Origin: Pseudomonas asgharzadehiana
Lineage (GTDB): Bacteria; Pseudomonadota; Gammaproteobacteria; Pseudomonadales; Pseudomonadaceae
Assembly: GCF_019139815.1 (NCBI RefSeq)
Contig: NZ_CP077079.1
Span: forward strand, 62,001-126,000
Direction of reading: 5' to 3'
DNA: 64,000 nucleotides
The translations under genes were made by a program, and so were the position numbers. Positions 27,278-37,231 of the stretch are shown piece by piece. Each line of letters opens with the position of its first letter. Within the stretch, counting starts at the first letter, position 1. The notes under the pieces were generated by a model. The model was not told the origin of the DNA and searched no databases. It was given only the letters and a program-made list of their open reading frames with translations.

Positions 27278-28186
27278 TTACGCACCCGGCACAAAATGCT
27301 TCTGCGCGGTGCCCCGTGCGATCAGGCGGGAGATGTAGTCGAGTTTCTGCGCGTCCTGGTCGATAAACCGGAAGGTCAGTTGCAGCCAATCGCTGTCGGG
27401 TTTGGGTTCGAAGGCGACGATTGCGTGCAGGTAGCCGTTGAGGCGCGCCACTTCGGCGTTGTCGCCTTGTTCCAGATCGAGCACGGCGCTTTCCAGTACC
27501 TGGGGCAACACGTCGCCGCGACGCACCACCAGCAGCGCTTCCTTGATACTCAATGCCTTGATCACGCATTGCTGGGTGCCGCTGGACAGGCGCAACTGGC
27601 CCTGGCCACGGCCGGCAGCCGGCGCGGCAGCTGGCGCTTGAACCGGTGGGCTGTTGAGCAGGCCTTTGCTCGGGGCCGAAGCCACCGCCGCAACCGGGGC
27701 CGAACGCACGGCCTCAGGCTTGCCGCCGGTCAGGGCGCTCAGGGAATCGTTGCCGAACGCCGAGTTCATCTTGGTCGGTGCGCTGGCGACCAGCGCGTCG
27801 AGACGGCCAACCTTGTGCAGGGCCTGCTTGACCTTGTTCAGCAGTTGCTCGTTGGTGAACGGCTTGCTGACGTAACCGGAAACCCCGGCCTGGATGGCCT
27901 GGACCACGTTCTCTTTGTCGCCACGGCTGGTCACCATCACGAACGGCATGGCCTTGAGGTGCGGCTGCTCGCGGCACCAGGTCAACAGCTCCAGGCCGGA
28001 CATCTCCGGCATTTCCCAGTCGCACAGCACCAGGTCGAAAGACTCGCGCATCAGGATGGTCTGGGCCTTCTTGCCATTCACCGCATCTTCAAGCTTGATC
28101 CCGGGGAAGTAGTTGCGCAGGCACTTCTTCACCAGGTCGCGGATAAACGAGGCGTCATCCACCACCAATACACTGACTTTACTCAT
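27278..28186 (-). CDS. Response regulator with PilZ-like C-terminal region
   Basis: The 302-residue protein has a receiver domain (MSKVSVLVVDDASFIRDLVK) with acceptor Asp56 in LCDWEMP and Lys107 in VSKPF. A long Ala/Pro-rich linker at about 140-195 is followed by a C-terminal region (QCVIKALSIKEALLVV, NGYLHAIVAFEPKPDSDWLQ) reminiscent of PilZ-type beta barrels. The canonical RxxxR PilZ motif is not obvious, so c-di-GMP binding is unproven. No kinase gene is adjacent. It matches the orphan regulator beside phoU in P. aeruginosa (PA5364 position). Confidence 0.8.
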   Translation of the reverse strand: MSKVSVLVVDDASFIRDLVKKCLRNYFPGIKLEDAVNGKKAQTILMRESFDLVLCDWEMPEMSGLELLTWCREQPHLKAMPFVMVTSRGDKENVVQAIQAGVSGYVSKPFTNEQLLNKVKQALHKVGRLDALVASAPTKMNSAFGNDSLSALTGGKPEAVRSAPVAAVASAPSKGLLNSPPVQAPAAAPAAGRGQGQLRLSSGTQQCVIKALSIKEALLVVRRGDVLPQVLESAVLDLEQGDNAEVARLNGYLHAIVAFEPKPDSDWLQLTFRFIDQDAQKLDYISRLIARGTAQKHFVPGA

Positions 28187-28303
28187 CGACCCTTCATCCT
28201 ATAAATACTTCGGCACGCAAAACGCCTGACTGATGGCATTTTGCCAAAACTCTGCAGTCACGTTCGGAATTTCTTTTACCCGATTCGCAAAAATTAAGGT
28301 GCC

Positions 28304-28337
28304 ACAAACGAAAACGCCCGACCAAAGGCCGGGCGTT
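28304..28337 (-). terminator. Intrinsic terminator after phoU
   Basis: On the minus strand AACGCCCG and CGGGCGTT form an 8-bp stem with a 9-nt loop, followed by TTCGTTT. It lies 15 bp beyond the phoU stop and ends the pst-phoU transcript. Confidence 0.85.
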
Positions 28338-28352
28338 AATTTCTCGGGCAAC

Positions 28353-29114
28353 TTACTTATCGTCAGGTTCGCCCGGAACATTAGGGGTTTGATCGGCCGA
28401 ACCTTCAACTTCAGCCTTCATGCGCTTGAGGCCCATGTGCCGTACGTCGGTGCCGCGCACCAGGTAGATCACCAGTTCCGAGATATTGCGCGCGTGGTCG
28501 CCGATCCGCTCCAGCGAGCGCAGCACCCAGATAATGCTCAAGACCCTTGAGATAGAGCGCGGGTCTTCCATCATGTAGGTGGCCAGCTCACGCAGGGCGG
28601 TCTTGTACTCGCGGTCGATGACCTTGTCGTACTGCGCCACCGACAGCGCCAAATCGGCGTCGAAGCGCGCAAACGCGTCGAGGGCATCGCGCACCATGTT
28701 GCGCACCTGGTCGCCGATGTGACGCACCTCTACGTAGCCGCGCGGCGCCTCGCCCTCTTCGCACAGCTGGATGGCGCGGCGGGCGATCTTGGTGGCTTCG
28801 TCGCCGATGCGCTCCAGGTCGATCACCGACTTGGAGATGCTGATGATCAAACGCAAATCCGAGGCCGCCGGCTGGCGACGGGCGAGAATGCGCAGGCATT
28901 CTTCGTCGATGTTGCGTTCCATCTGGTTGATCTGGTCATCGATCTCACGCACTTGCTGGGCCAGGCCCGAATCGGCCTCGATCAGCGCGGTGACCGCATC
29001 GTTGACTTGCTTCTCCACCAGCCCGCCCATCGCCAGGAGGTGGCTGCGCACTTCCTCAAGCTCGGCGTTGAACTGCGCGGAGATGTGATGGGTAAGGCCT
29101 TCTTTGCTAATCAT
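28353..29114 (-). CDS. phoU: PhoU, phosphate signalling regulator
   Basis: This 253-residue all-helical protein has two PhoU repeats. Each has the metal-binding E/DxxxD pattern (e.g. QVREIDDQINQMERNIDEEC and VIDLERIGDEATKIA; SLERIGDHARNISELVIYL). It links PstSCAB transport state to PhoR and keeps the Pho regulon off when phosphate is plentiful. It is the last gene of the pst cluster, 70 bp after pstB. Confidence 0.97.
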   Translation of the reverse strand: MISKEGLTHHISAQFNAELEEVRSHLLAMGGLVEKQVNDAVTALIEADSGLAQQVREIDDQINQMERNIDEECLRILARRQPAASDLRLIISISKSVIDLERIGDEATKIARRAIQLCEEGEAPRGYVEVRHIGDQVRNMVRDALDAFARFDADLALSVAQYDKVIDREYKTALRELATYMMEDPRSISRVLSIIWVLRSLERIGDHARNISELVIYLVRGTDVRHMGLKRMKAEVEGSADQTPNVPGEPDDK

Positions 29115-29184
29115 GTTGGCGTCCTTGGAGCGTCCGGTAAGGTGCGGAGAACCGCAGCGTCAGTGCAATCAGAACCACAGCTTC

Positions 29185-30018
29185 CTAGCCGTAGCGACCG
29201 GTGATGTAGTCTTCGGTCTGCTTCTTCGCCGGATTGGTGAACAGGGTATCGGTATCGCCGAATTCCACCAGTTTGCCCATGTACATGAACGCGGTGTAGT
29301 CGGAAACCCGCGCTGCTTGTTGCATGTTGTGGGTCACGATGACGATGGTGAACTTGGACTTGAGCTCGTAGATCAGCTCTTCGACTTTCAGGGTTGAGAT
29401 CGGGTCCAGCGCCGAGCAGGGTTCGTCGAGCAGCAATACTTCCGGCTCTACCGCGATGGTACGGGCGATGACCAGACGCTGCTGCTGGCCGCCGGACAGG
29501 CCAAGGGCCGATTCGTGCAGGCGGTCCTTGACCTCATCCCACAGCGCCGCGCCTTTAAGGGCCCACTCGACGGCTTCATCGAGAATGCGCTTTTTGTTGA
29601 TGCCCTGGATGCGCAGGCCATAGACCACGTTTTCGTAGATGGTCTTGGGGAACGGGTTCGGCTTCTGGAACACCATGCCCACCCGGCGACGCAGCTCGGC
29701 CACGTCTTCGCCCTTGCGGTAGATGTTAGTGCCGTAGAGGTTGATGGCGCCGTCCACGCGGCAACCGTCCACCAGGTCGTTCATGCGGTTGAAGGTGCGC
29801 AGCAGCGTGGATTTACCGCAGCCCGACGGGCCGATAAACGCGGTCACGCGCTGCTTGGGGATATTCATGCTGACGTCGAACAGCGCCTGTTTTTCACCGT
29901 AGTACAGGCTCAGGCCCGGTACTTCGATGGCCACGGTTTCTTCGGCCAGGCTCAGGCTCTGCTTGTCGCGACCCAGGGCAGACATGTTGATGCCGTGGGA
30001 ATGGGTTTCGTGTTGCAT
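29185..30018 (-). CDS. pstB: PstB, phosphate ABC transporter ATPase
   Basis: At 277 residues, the protein has Walker [10 protein letters not shown], the ABC signature LSGGQQQR, Walker [14 protein letters not shown], and the H-loop [13 protein letters not shown]. It powers phosphate import by PstS-PstC-PstA. About 25 residues at the N-terminus precede the ABC core. A single REP hairpin separates it from pstA. Confidence 0.98.
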   Translation of the reverse strand: MQHETHSHGINMSALGRDKQSLSLAEETVAIEVPGLSLYYGEKQALFDVSMNIPKQRVTAFIGPSGCGKSTLLRTFNRMNDLVDGCRVDGAINLYGTNIYRKGEDVAELRRRVGMVFQKPNPFPKTIYENVVYGLRIQGINKKRILDEAVEWALKGAALWDEVKDRLHESALGLSGGQQQRLVIARTIAVEPEVLLLDEPCSALDPISTLKVEELIYELKSKFTIVIVTHNMQQAARVSDYTAFMYMGKLVEFGDTDTLFTNPAKKQTEDYITGRYG

Positions 30019-30098
30019 GGGATGCTCCCTGTGCTACCAATTCATTGTGTGAAACCGCCGCAGCGGTTGACTCAAATTCTGCGTATTACGCGGCCCCG

Positions 30099-30126
30099 TG
30101 CGGGAGGGGGCTTGCTCCCTCCCACA
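30099..30126. repeat. REP hairpin between pstA and pstB
   Basis: TGCGGGAGGGGGCTTGCTCCCTCCCACA is one REP palindrome placed inside the pst operon. Confidence 0.85.
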
Positions 30127-30136
30127 TGGGGTCCAA

Positions 30137-31807
30137 TTAACTGTCCAGCGCTTTGTATTTTTCGCGCAGGTGGTTACGAATCCACACCGCCGACAGGTTG
30201 AGCGTGGCGATCACCAGTACCAGCAACAACGCGGTGGCATAGACCAGCGGTCGTGCGGCTTCGACGTTGGGGCTCTGGAAGCCGACGTCATAGATATGGA
30301 AGCCCAGGTGCATGATCTTCTGGTCCAGGTGCAGGTACGGGTAGTTGCCGTCCAGCGGCAGCGACGGGGCCAGTTTCACCACGCCTACCAGCATCAGCGG
30401 CGCCACTTCACCGGCGGCACGGGCCACGGCGAGGATCATGCCGGTCATCATGGCCGGGCTGGCCATCGGCAGCACGATCTTCCACAGCGTTTCCGCCTTG
30501 GTCGCGCCCAGCGCCAGCGAACCTTCACGTACGGTGCGAGGAATCCGCGCCAGGCCTTCTTCGGTGGCCACGATCACCACCGGCACCGCCAGCAGCGCCA
30601 GGGTCAGCGACGCCCAGAGCAGGCCCGGGGTACCGAAAGTCGGCGCCGGCAGGGCTTCGGCGAAGAACAGGCGGTCAACCGAGCCACCCAATACATACAC
30701 GAAGAAGCCCAGGCCGAACACGCCGTAGACGATGGCCGGTACGCCGGCCAGGTTGTTCACGGCAATACGGATGATGCGGGTCAGGGTGTTCTGCTTGGCG
30801 TATTCACGCAGATACACCGCAGCCAGTACACCAAACGGTGTCACGATCATCGCCATGATCAGGGTCATCATCACGGTGCCGAAGATGGCCGGGAAAATCC
30901 CGCCTTCAGTGTTGGCTTCCCGTGGGTCATCGCTCAAAAATTCCCAGACCTTGCTGAAGTAGAAGCCGATCTTAGTCATCGTGCCCATGGCGTTCGGCTG
31001 GTAAGCGTGCACCACTTTGCCGATGCCGATTTCCACTTCCTTGCCGTTGCCGTCACGGGCGGTCAGCGCGTCGCGGTTGAACTGGGCGTGCAGGTCGGCC
31101 AGGCGTGCTTCGATGTCCTGGTAGCGCGCGTTCAGCTCAGCACGGTCGGCATCCATATCGGCCTGGGCAGCGGCGTCGAGCTTGCCTTCCAGTTCCAGTT
31201 TGCGACCGTGCAGGCGGATGCGTTCCAGGCCGGCGTTGATCGCGCCGATATCGGTTTTTTCCAGGCTCTTGAGCTGCGCGGCCAGCTTGTTGACGCGCTC
31301 GACCCGGGCTTGCAGCTCCGGCCACGCGGCCTCGCCTTCAGCAATGACCTTGCCATCCTGCTTGACGTTGACCAGGGTGCCGTAGAAGTTGCCCCACTCA
31401 CGACGCTCGATGGCCATCAACTGCACAGGCTTGGTCTGGTCCTTCAACCATTCGCCGACAATCCATGTGAAGTCGTTGCCGTTCAGGTCGCGGTTGCCGA
31501 CCTTGATCAGCTCACGCGTCATGAATTCCGGACCTTGGTCCGGCACGGGCAGGCCCGCGCTTTTGAGGCGCTCGCGCGGCACTTCTTCCTTCTGCACCAC
31601 TTCGCCGATGACGATATGGTTTTCCTGGCCCGGTACGTTGTAGTTGGCCTGGATCAGGTCAGCCGGCCAGAAGTGGCCCAAACCACGCACCGCAATCACA
31701 GCCAGCAAACCAATAGTCATGATGACCGCGATGGCCACCGCGCCACCGCTGATCCAGACGCCTGGGGCGCCGCTCTTGAACCATCCATTCAGGGAGTTCT
31801 GTTTCAC
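30137..31807 (-). CDS. pstA: PstA, phosphate ABC transporter permease (long form)
   Basis: The start is a GTG at 31807, preceded by AAAGG. At 556 residues it is about twice the E. coli PstA length. One N-terminal membrane helix (residues 17-40) precedes a region of about 230 residues that includes a predicted coiled coil (ARVERVNKLAAQLKSLEKTD, LDAAAQADMDADRAELNARY). The permease core runs from about 280 to 550, with the EAA-like loop EGSLALGATKAETLWKIVLP. This long form is typical of Pseudomonas. It follows pstC by 15 bp. Confidence 0.95.
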   Translation of the reverse strand: MKQNSLNGWFKSGAPGVWISGGAVAIAVIMTIGLLAVIAVRGLGHFWPADLIQANYNVPGQENHIVIGEVVQKEEVPRERLKSAGLPVPDQGPEFMTRELIKVGNRDLNGNDFTWIVGEWLKDQTKPVQLMAIERREWGNFYGTLVNVKQDGKVIAEGEAAWPELQARVERVNKLAAQLKSLEKTDIGAINAGLERIRLHGRKLELEGKLDAAAQADMDADRAELNARYQDIEARLADLHAQFNRDALTARDGNGKEVEIGIGKVVHAYQPNAMGTMTKIGFYFSKVWEFLSDDPREANTEGGIFPAIFGTVMMTLIMAMIVTPFGVLAAVYLREYAKQNTLTRIIRIAVNNLAGVPAIVYGVFGLGFFVYVLGGSVDRLFFAEALPAPTFGTPGLLWASLTLALLAVPVVIVATEEGLARIPRTVREGSLALGATKAETLWKIVLPMASPAMMTGMILAVARAAGEVAPLMLVGVVKLAPSLPLDGNYPYLHLDQKIMHLGFHIYDVGFQSPNVEAARPLVYATALLLVLVIATLNLSAVWIRNHLREKYKALDS

Positions 31808-31822
31808 AGACTTCTACCTTTC

Positions 31823-34108
31823 TTAAAGCGACGAGTATTTCTTGCGCAGACGCTGACGAATCAGCTCGGCGAGGGTGTTCATGATGAAGGTGAACAGCAG
31901 CAGCACCAGCGCCGAGAGGAACAGCACGCGGTAATGACTGCCGCCCACTTCCGACTCGGGCATTTCCACCGCGACGTTGGCCGCCAGAGTGCGCAGGCCT
32001 TCGAACAGGTTCATCTCCATCACCGGTGTGTTACCGGTGGCCATCAGCACGATCATGGTCTCGCCCACGGCGCGGCCCATGCCGATCATCAGCGCGGAGA
32101 AGATGCCCGGGCTGGCGGTCAGGATCACCACGCGAGTCATGGTCTGCCACGGCGTGGCGCCCAGGGCCAGGGAGCCCAGGGTCAGGCCGCGCGGCACGCT
32201 GAACACGGCGTCTTCGGCGATGGAGTAGATGTTCGGGATCACCGCAAAGCCCATGGCCAGGCCCACGACCAGGGCGTTGCGCTGGTCGTAGGTGATGCCC
32301 AGGTCGTGGGAGATCCACATGCGCATGTCACCGCCGAAGAACCAGGTTTCCAGGTACGGGCTCATGTACAGCGAAAGCCAGCCCACAAACAGGATCACCG
32401 GGATCAGGATCGCACTTTCCCAGCCATCGGGAACGCGCAGGCGCAGGGATTCAGGCAGGCGGCTGAACGCGAAACCGGCGACCAGGATGCCAATCGGCAA
32501 CAGCATCAGCAGGCTGAATATCCCGGGTAAATGCCCTTCCACATACGGCGCCAGGAACAGGCCGGCGAAGAAGCCCAGGATCACGGTCGGCATGGCTTCC
32601 ATCAGCTCGATCACCGGCTTGACCTTGCGGCGCAGGCTCGGAGCCATGAAGTAAGCGGTGTAGATCGCGGCGGCAACCGCCAGCGGCGCAGCCAGCAGCA
32701 TGGCGTAGAACGCGGCCTTCAAGGTACCGAAGGTCAGCGGGGCCAGGCTCATTTTGGGTTCGAAGTCGGTGTTGGCGGCGGTCGACTGCCAGACGTACTT
32801 AGGCTCGTCGTAGTTTTCGTACCAGACCTTGCTCCACAGCGCGCTCCACGACACTTCCGGGTGCGGGTTGTCGAGCAGCAGCGGTTGCAGCTTGCCACCG
32901 GCTTCCACGATCACACGGTTGGCCCGTGGCGACAGGCCGAACACGCCCTGGCCATCGACCACCGGGTCTACCAGCAAGGTGCGGTGGGCGGTGCTGTGAA
33001 ACACGCCGAATTTGCCGGAGGCATCGAGGGCGGTGAAGCCTTTGCGGCGCTCTTCAGCGGTGATTTCGACGATTGGCGCAGTGCCCATCTGGAACGTGCG
33101 AATCTGCTTCAGGCGCTGTTCGCCATCCGGGTCACGGGCCATGAACCATTGGGCCAGGCCACCTTTGGAGTTACCGACGATCAGCGAGATACCGCCCACC
33201 AGCTGGGTGCTGGCGGTGATTTCAGCGCTGCCGTCTTCCAACAGTTTGTAGCGACCGTTGAGGCTCTTGTCGCGCAGGCTGAATACGTCGGCCAGGGCTC
33301 GGCCGTTGACCACATACAACCACTGCTGGCGCGGGTCGATGAAGATCGCCTTTACCGGCTCGGTCATTTGCGGCAGCTCGACACGCTTCTGCTCGCTGGT
33401 GACTTCACCAGTCATCATGTTTTCTTCGCGGCTCAGGGTCAGCACGTTCAGGTACGAACCCGCCGAACCGGCCACCACCAGGGAGGTGTCGGTGGCATTG
33501 AGCGCTACGTGCTCCAACGGACGACCGGCCTCATCCAGCACAATCGGCGTTTCACCGTAGGGGTATTCAATCGCCGGGGTGATGGTCTTCTTGCCGTCCG
33601 GGTAGGACACCTTGTAGGTGTGGCGGAACACCAGCGACTGGCCATTGGACAAACCGAGGATGACCAGCGGGCTGCCCGGCTGGTCTTCCCCGATGGACGC
33701 CACGCGGCTACCGGCCGGCAGCGGCAGGTCGACGCGCTTGAGTTCGGCGCCGGTGTCGATGTCAAAGAACAGCGCCTGGCCCTTGTCGGAAACCCGCATG
33801 GCGACCTGGTTCTGTTCTTCGAGGGAGATCATCAACGGCTTGCCGGCATCCTGGATCCAGGCCGGGGTGAGCGCGTCTTCCTTGGTCAACGAGGCCCCTT
33901 GGAACAGCGGCGCGACCACGTAGGCGAGGAAGAAGAAGATCAGGGTGATAGCGCCGAGGACGGCAAGGCCGCCCACCAGCACGTACCAACGGGTCAGGCG
34001 GTCCTTGAGCGCGCGAATGCGGCGCTTGCGTTGCAGCTCAGGCGTATTGAAATCAATGCGCTTGGGAGGAGAAGTCGTCGTCATGGTGGAATTGGCCAGA
34101 TCATTCAT
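31823..34108 (-). CDS. pstC: PstC, phosphate ABC transporter permease (long form)
   Basis: The product is 761 residues from ATG 34108; a GTG two codons earlier is also possible. A membrane helix at about residues 40-65 is followed by a large periplasmic region of about 370 residues with WD/beta-propeller-like strands (VRVSDKGQALFFDIDTGAEL; LSREENMMTGEV). The six-helix permease domain fills the C-terminal 300 residues (LTLGSLALGATPWQTMTRVV). The big insert is absent from E. coli PstC but common in pseudomonads. It pairs with PstA in the inner membrane. Confidence 0.95.
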   Translation of the reverse strand: MNDLANSTMTTTSPPKRIDFNTPELQRKRRIRALKDRLTRWYVLVGGLAVLGAITLIFFFLAYVVAPLFQGASLTKEDALTPAWIQDAGKPLMISLEEQNQVAMRVSDKGQALFFDIDTGAELKRVDLPLPAGSRVASIGEDQPGSPLVILGLSNGQSLVFRHTYKVSYPDGKKTITPAIEYPYGETPIVLDEAGRPLEHVALNATDTSLVVAGSAGSYLNVLTLSREENMMTGEVTSEQKRVELPQMTEPVKAIFIDPRQQWLYVVNGRALADVFSLRDKSLNGRYKLLEDGSAEITASTQLVGGISLIVGNSKGGLAQWFMARDPDGEQRLKQIRTFQMGTAPIVEITAEERRKGFTALDASGKFGVFHSTAHRTLLVDPVVDGQGVFGLSPRANRVIVEAGGKLQPLLLDNPHPEVSWSALWSKVWYENYDEPKYVWQSTAANTDFEPKMSLAPLTFGTLKAAFYAMLLAAPLAVAAAIYTAYFMAPSLRRKVKPVIELMEAMPTVILGFFAGLFLAPYVEGHLPGIFSLLMLLPIGILVAGFAFSRLPESLRLRVPDGWESAILIPVILFVGWLSLYMSPYLETWFFGGDMRMWISHDLGITYDQRNALVVGLAMGFAVIPNIYSIAEDAVFSVPRGLTLGSLALGATPWQTMTRVVILTASPGIFSALMIGMGRAVGETMIVLMATGNTPVMEMNLFEGLRTLAANVAVEMPESEVGGSHYRVLFLSALVLLLFTFIMNTLAELIRQRLRKKYSSL

Positions 34109-34286
34109 GCGCACACCCTAGCGATCCTGTATGACAGAAAGATGACAATGCAGTGACGCAAGAAATCCGCCGCGTAGCAGGGCTGGCAGCGGACTGAAAA
34201 ATTAGGAGGCGAGGTCCAGGTCCTGCAGACCCGCCTTGACCTTGAGCCCGCGCAGATAGCCGGCTCAAGGCGGTTCTACCGGTGGC

Positions 34287-35276
34287 TTACTTGCCGCCTT
34301 CTTTCAAACCCAGGTCAGCCAGGGCCTTGGCGGCCACTTTGGCTGGCAGCGGGATGTAGCCGTCTTTCACGACAACTTCCTGGCCCTGTTTGGACAGCAC
34401 CAGTTTCACGAACTCAGCTTCCAGCGGGGCCAGAGGCTTGTTCGGGGCTTTGTTGACGTAAACGTAGAGGAAGCGCGACAGCGGGTACTTGCCGTTCAGG
34501 GCGTTCTCTTCGGTATCTTCGATGAAGTCGGTGCTGCCTTTCTTGGCCAGGGCCACGGTCTTCACGCTTGCAGTCTTGTAGCCGATGCCCGAGTAACCGA
34601 CGCCGTTCAGCGAAGAGCTGATCGACTGCACGACCGAAGCCGAGCCAGGTTGTTCGTTCACGTTAGGCTTGTAGTCGCCTTTGCACAGGGCTTCTTCTTT
34701 GAAGTAACCGTAGGTGCCGGATACCGAGTTACGACCGAACAATTGCACAGGCTTGTTGGCCAGGTCACCGGTCACACCCAGGTCGCCCCAGGTTTTTACG
34801 TCAGCTTTGCCACCGCACAGGCGAGTCGAGGAGAAGATCGCGTCGACTTGTTCCATGGTCAGGTGCTGGATCGGGTTGTCCTTGTGCACGAACACGGCCA
34901 GGGCATCCACGGCAACCGGGATAGCGGTTGGCTTGTAGCCGTACTTCTGCTCGAAGGCAGCCAGTTCGGTGTCCTTCATCTTGCGGCTCATCGGGCCCAG
35001 GTTAGAGGTGCCTTCCGTCAGCGCAGGTGGCGCGGTCGCCGAGCCGGCAGCCTGGATCTGGATGTTGACGTTCGGGTATTCCTTTTTGTAACCCTCAGCC
35101 CACAGGGTCATCAGGTTAGCCAGGGTATCGGAACCGACGCTGGACAAGTTGCCGGACACACCGGTGGTCTTAACGTAAGCCGGGATTGCCGGGTCAACAC
35201 CAGCGGCCACCGCGTTGGCAGTCGCAACGCCAGCAGCGACAAAAGTCATTGCCGCCATCAAACGCTTCAGTTTCAT
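34287..35276 (-). CDS. pstS: PstS, periplasmic phosphate-binding protein
   Basis: The 329-residue protein has a signal peptide ([20 protein letters not shown], cleavage near AVAAG). The phosphate-site residues appear in [37 protein letters not shown] and [11 protein letters not shown]. It captures phosphate and delivers it to PstCA. A gap of about 180 bp separates it from pstC. PHO boxes lie upstream. Confidence 0.97.
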   Translation of the reverse strand: MKLKRLMAAMTFVAAGVATANAVAAGVDPAIPAYVKTTGVSGNLSSVGSDTLANLMTLWAEGYKKEYPNVNIQIQAAGSATAPPALTEGTSNLGPMSRKMKDTELAAFEQKYGYKPTAIPVAVDALAVFVHKDNPIQHLTMEQVDAIFSSTRLCGGKADVKTWGDLGVTGDLANKPVQLFGRNSVSGTYGYFKEEALCKGDYKPNVNEQPGSASVVQSISSSLNGVGYSGIGYKTASVKTVALAKKGSTDFIEDTEENALNGKYPLSRFLYVYVNKAPNKPLAPLEAEFVKLVLSKQGQEVVVKDGYIPLPAKVAAKALADLGLKEGGK

Positions 35277-35343
35277 GCCTTACTCCTAGCAGATAGGGAT
35301 AGTTGGATCGGGGCCAAGTATCGGTAGGCCGTGTGAACACTCT

Positions 35344-35372
35344 ATGTCCGGAATATGACAATTAGATGAAAG
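35344..35372 (-). promoter_or_regulatory. PHO boxes upstream of pstS
   Basis: On the minus strand three 7-bp units repeat every 11 bp: CTTTCAT, TTGTCAT, then CGGACAT. The first two match the PhoB site best (CTGTCAT consensus). They lie 68-96 bp before the pstS ATG. Confidence 0.8.
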
Positions 35373-35489
35373 GCCAGCATTGGAAGAAAGGACAGGCGCG
35401 CGCGCAAAGGCGAGGAAACACGGGTTGATGCGCAGGTAACGCGATAATTTAGAAATACGCTGCAATCATTGAAGGAACATCTTGATTGC

Positions 35490-35512
35490 GGAGAGGGACT
35501 TGCTCCCTCTCC
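35490..35512. repeat. Degenerate REP hairpin between pstS region and MFS gene
   Basis: GGAGAGGGACTTGCTCCCTCTCC is a mutated REP unit in which both arms carry compensating changes, so base pairing is kept. It lies 21 bp beyond the 3' end of the transporter gene. Confidence 0.75.
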
Positions 35513-35532
35513 ACAGGGGCATCGGGCCAGTG

Positions 35533-36822
35533 TTAACGCCCGCGCTTCCACAGGTACCCACCCACCACGATCCCCATCACACATAGGGCCGCCACGTAGT
35601 AGGACGGGCCCATGGCGCTTTCCTTCATCAGCAGCGACACCGCGAGCGGCGTCAGCCCGCCGAACACGGCGTAGGCCACGTTGTAGGAAAACGACAGACC
35701 ACTGAAACGCACCACCGGCGGGAAGGCCTTGACCATGACATACGGCACTACGCCGATGGTGCCGACAAACAGGCCGGTCAACGCGTACAGCGGAAAGAGC
35801 CAATCGGGGTGGCTCAGAAGGCTGTGATAGAGCGTCCAGGACGTCGCCAGCAACAGCGCGCAACCGGCCGTGAGTACGCGGCCGGCCCCAAAACGGTCGG
35901 CCAACGCGCCGGAGGCGATGCAACCCAGGCTCAGGGTGACGATGGCCAGGCTGTTGGCTTGCAGCGCAACAGTCGGGCTGAAGTGGTAGACGGTTTGCAA
36001 CACGGTAGGAGTCATCAAGATAACCACCACCACACCGGCCGACAGCAACCAGGTCAGTAGCATCGACAGCACGATGGCGCCCCGGTGGTCACGCAGCACC
36101 GCGCGTAACGGCAACTCGGCGGCCAGGGTCTTGCGCTGCTGCATTTCGGCGAAGATCGGCGTTTCATGCAGCCAGCGGCGCAGGTACACCGACAGCAGGC
36201 CAAACACACCGCCGAGCAGGAATGGAATGCGCCAGGCGTAATCCGAGACCTGCTGCGGGCTATAAATAGTGTTGATGGCCGTGGCCACCAGCGAGCCCAG
36301 CAGGATCCCGGCGGTCAGGCCACTGGTCAGGGTGCCGCAGGCGTAGCCGATGTGGCGCGGCGGTACGTGCTCAGAGACGAACACCCAGGCGCCAGGTACT
36401 TCGCCGCCAATCGCCGCGCCTTGGATGACGCGCATCAGCAGCAGCAGGATCGGCGCCCACAGGCCGATCTGAGCGTAGGTTGGCAGCAGGCCCATGATCA
36501 GGGTCGGCACGGCCATCATGAAGATGCTCAGGGTGAACATCTTCTTGCGGCCCAGAAGGTCGCCGAAGTGCGCCATGATGATGCCGCCCAGCGGGCGCGC
36601 CAGGTAACCGGCGGCGAAGATACCGAAGGTCTGCATCATGCGCAGCCATTCGGGCATGTCGGCCGGGAAAAACAGTTTTCCGACCACGGTGGCGAAAAAC
36701 ACGAAAATGATGAAATCATAAAACTCCAACGCCCCGCCCAAGGCAGACAGCGACAGGGTTTTATAGTCGTTGCGGGTCAGCGGGCGCGACGATTGCGCAC
36801 TGCTTGCGGGCACGGAGGACAT
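35533..36822 (-). CDS. MFS transporter, metabolite:H+ symporter (MHS) family
   Basis: Starting at ATG 36822 (MSSVPASSAQSSRPL) the protein has 429 residues and about 12 hydrophobic helices. Family marks include ALGGALEFYDFIIFVFFATV in helix 1, the MFS loop GDLLGRKKMF, and GGEVPGAWVFVSEH. MHS relatives take up citrate, dicarboxylates, proline/betaine or aromatic acids; the substrate cannot be told here. It sits beside pstS, as in P. aeruginosa. Confidence 0.9.
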   Translation of the reverse strand: MSSVPASSAQSSRPLTRNDYKTLSLSALGGALEFYDFIIFVFFATVVGKLFFPADMPEWLRMMQTFGIFAAGYLARPLGGIIMAHFGDLLGRKKMFTLSIFMMAVPTLIMGLLPTYAQIGLWAPILLLLMRVIQGAAIGGEVPGAWVFVSEHVPPRHIGYACGTLTSGLTAGILLGSLVATAINTIYSPQQVSDYAWRIPFLLGGVFGLLSVYLRRWLHETPIFAEMQQRKTLAAELPLRAVLRDHRGAIVLSMLLTWLLSAGVVVVILMTPTVLQTVYHFSPTVALQANSLAIVTLSLGCIASGALADRFGAGRVLTAGCALLLATSWTLYHSLLSHPDWLFPLYALTGLFVGTIGVVPYVMVKAFPPVVRFSGLSFSYNVAYAVFGGLTPLAVSLLMKESAMGPSYYVAALCVMGIVVGGYLWKRGR

Positions 36823-37231
36823 GGCAAGGCTTCTCTTATAGTAATCAGCGTAATAAAGACGGCACGCCCGTGATTGGCGGCGGGCTTGGCAAGATAGCAA
36901 ATCGCTTGTAAAAGCACAGCGCCAGGAGAACAGTTGCTTGCAAAAGCCCCGATACAGCGTCTATTTACCGACCAAATGAGCCTCGGAAGGTCGTCGTGGC
37001 GCCAGGGTCCCGATATACTCGGCCCTTGCAAGCGCAGAACCCGCAGTCTTGAGGGGCTGCTGTGCCAAAACGTCGTTGGGTGCCATCCAGCCGATTTGGC
37101 AGAGCTTCCCTTTTTAGTACGCCTTACGAGAAACGCATCGAGCGGTGTAGGTTGGTGCTGAAACGTTTTTCTACAAGACGGCTATCCACTTGAAATACCC
37201 ATGAAGCGTCACGGGTCAGAGGCCCCCCGGC
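36823..37231. other. Divergent intergenic region, no gene seen
   Basis: These 409 bp separate the leftward MFS gene from the rightward thioesterase gene. A TATACT -10-like box lies at 37014-37019 on the plus strand without a good -35. No convincing short ORF, hairpin or repeat was found. It probably holds both promoters and a fairly long leader for the thioesterase gene. Confidence 0.5.

Noticed and set aside
30098..32530. 810-codon plus-strand open frame across pstA-pstC
   Set aside because: It is rich in His, Gln, Arg and Gly and lies exactly opposite pstA/pstC, the typical antisense shadow of high-GC genes.
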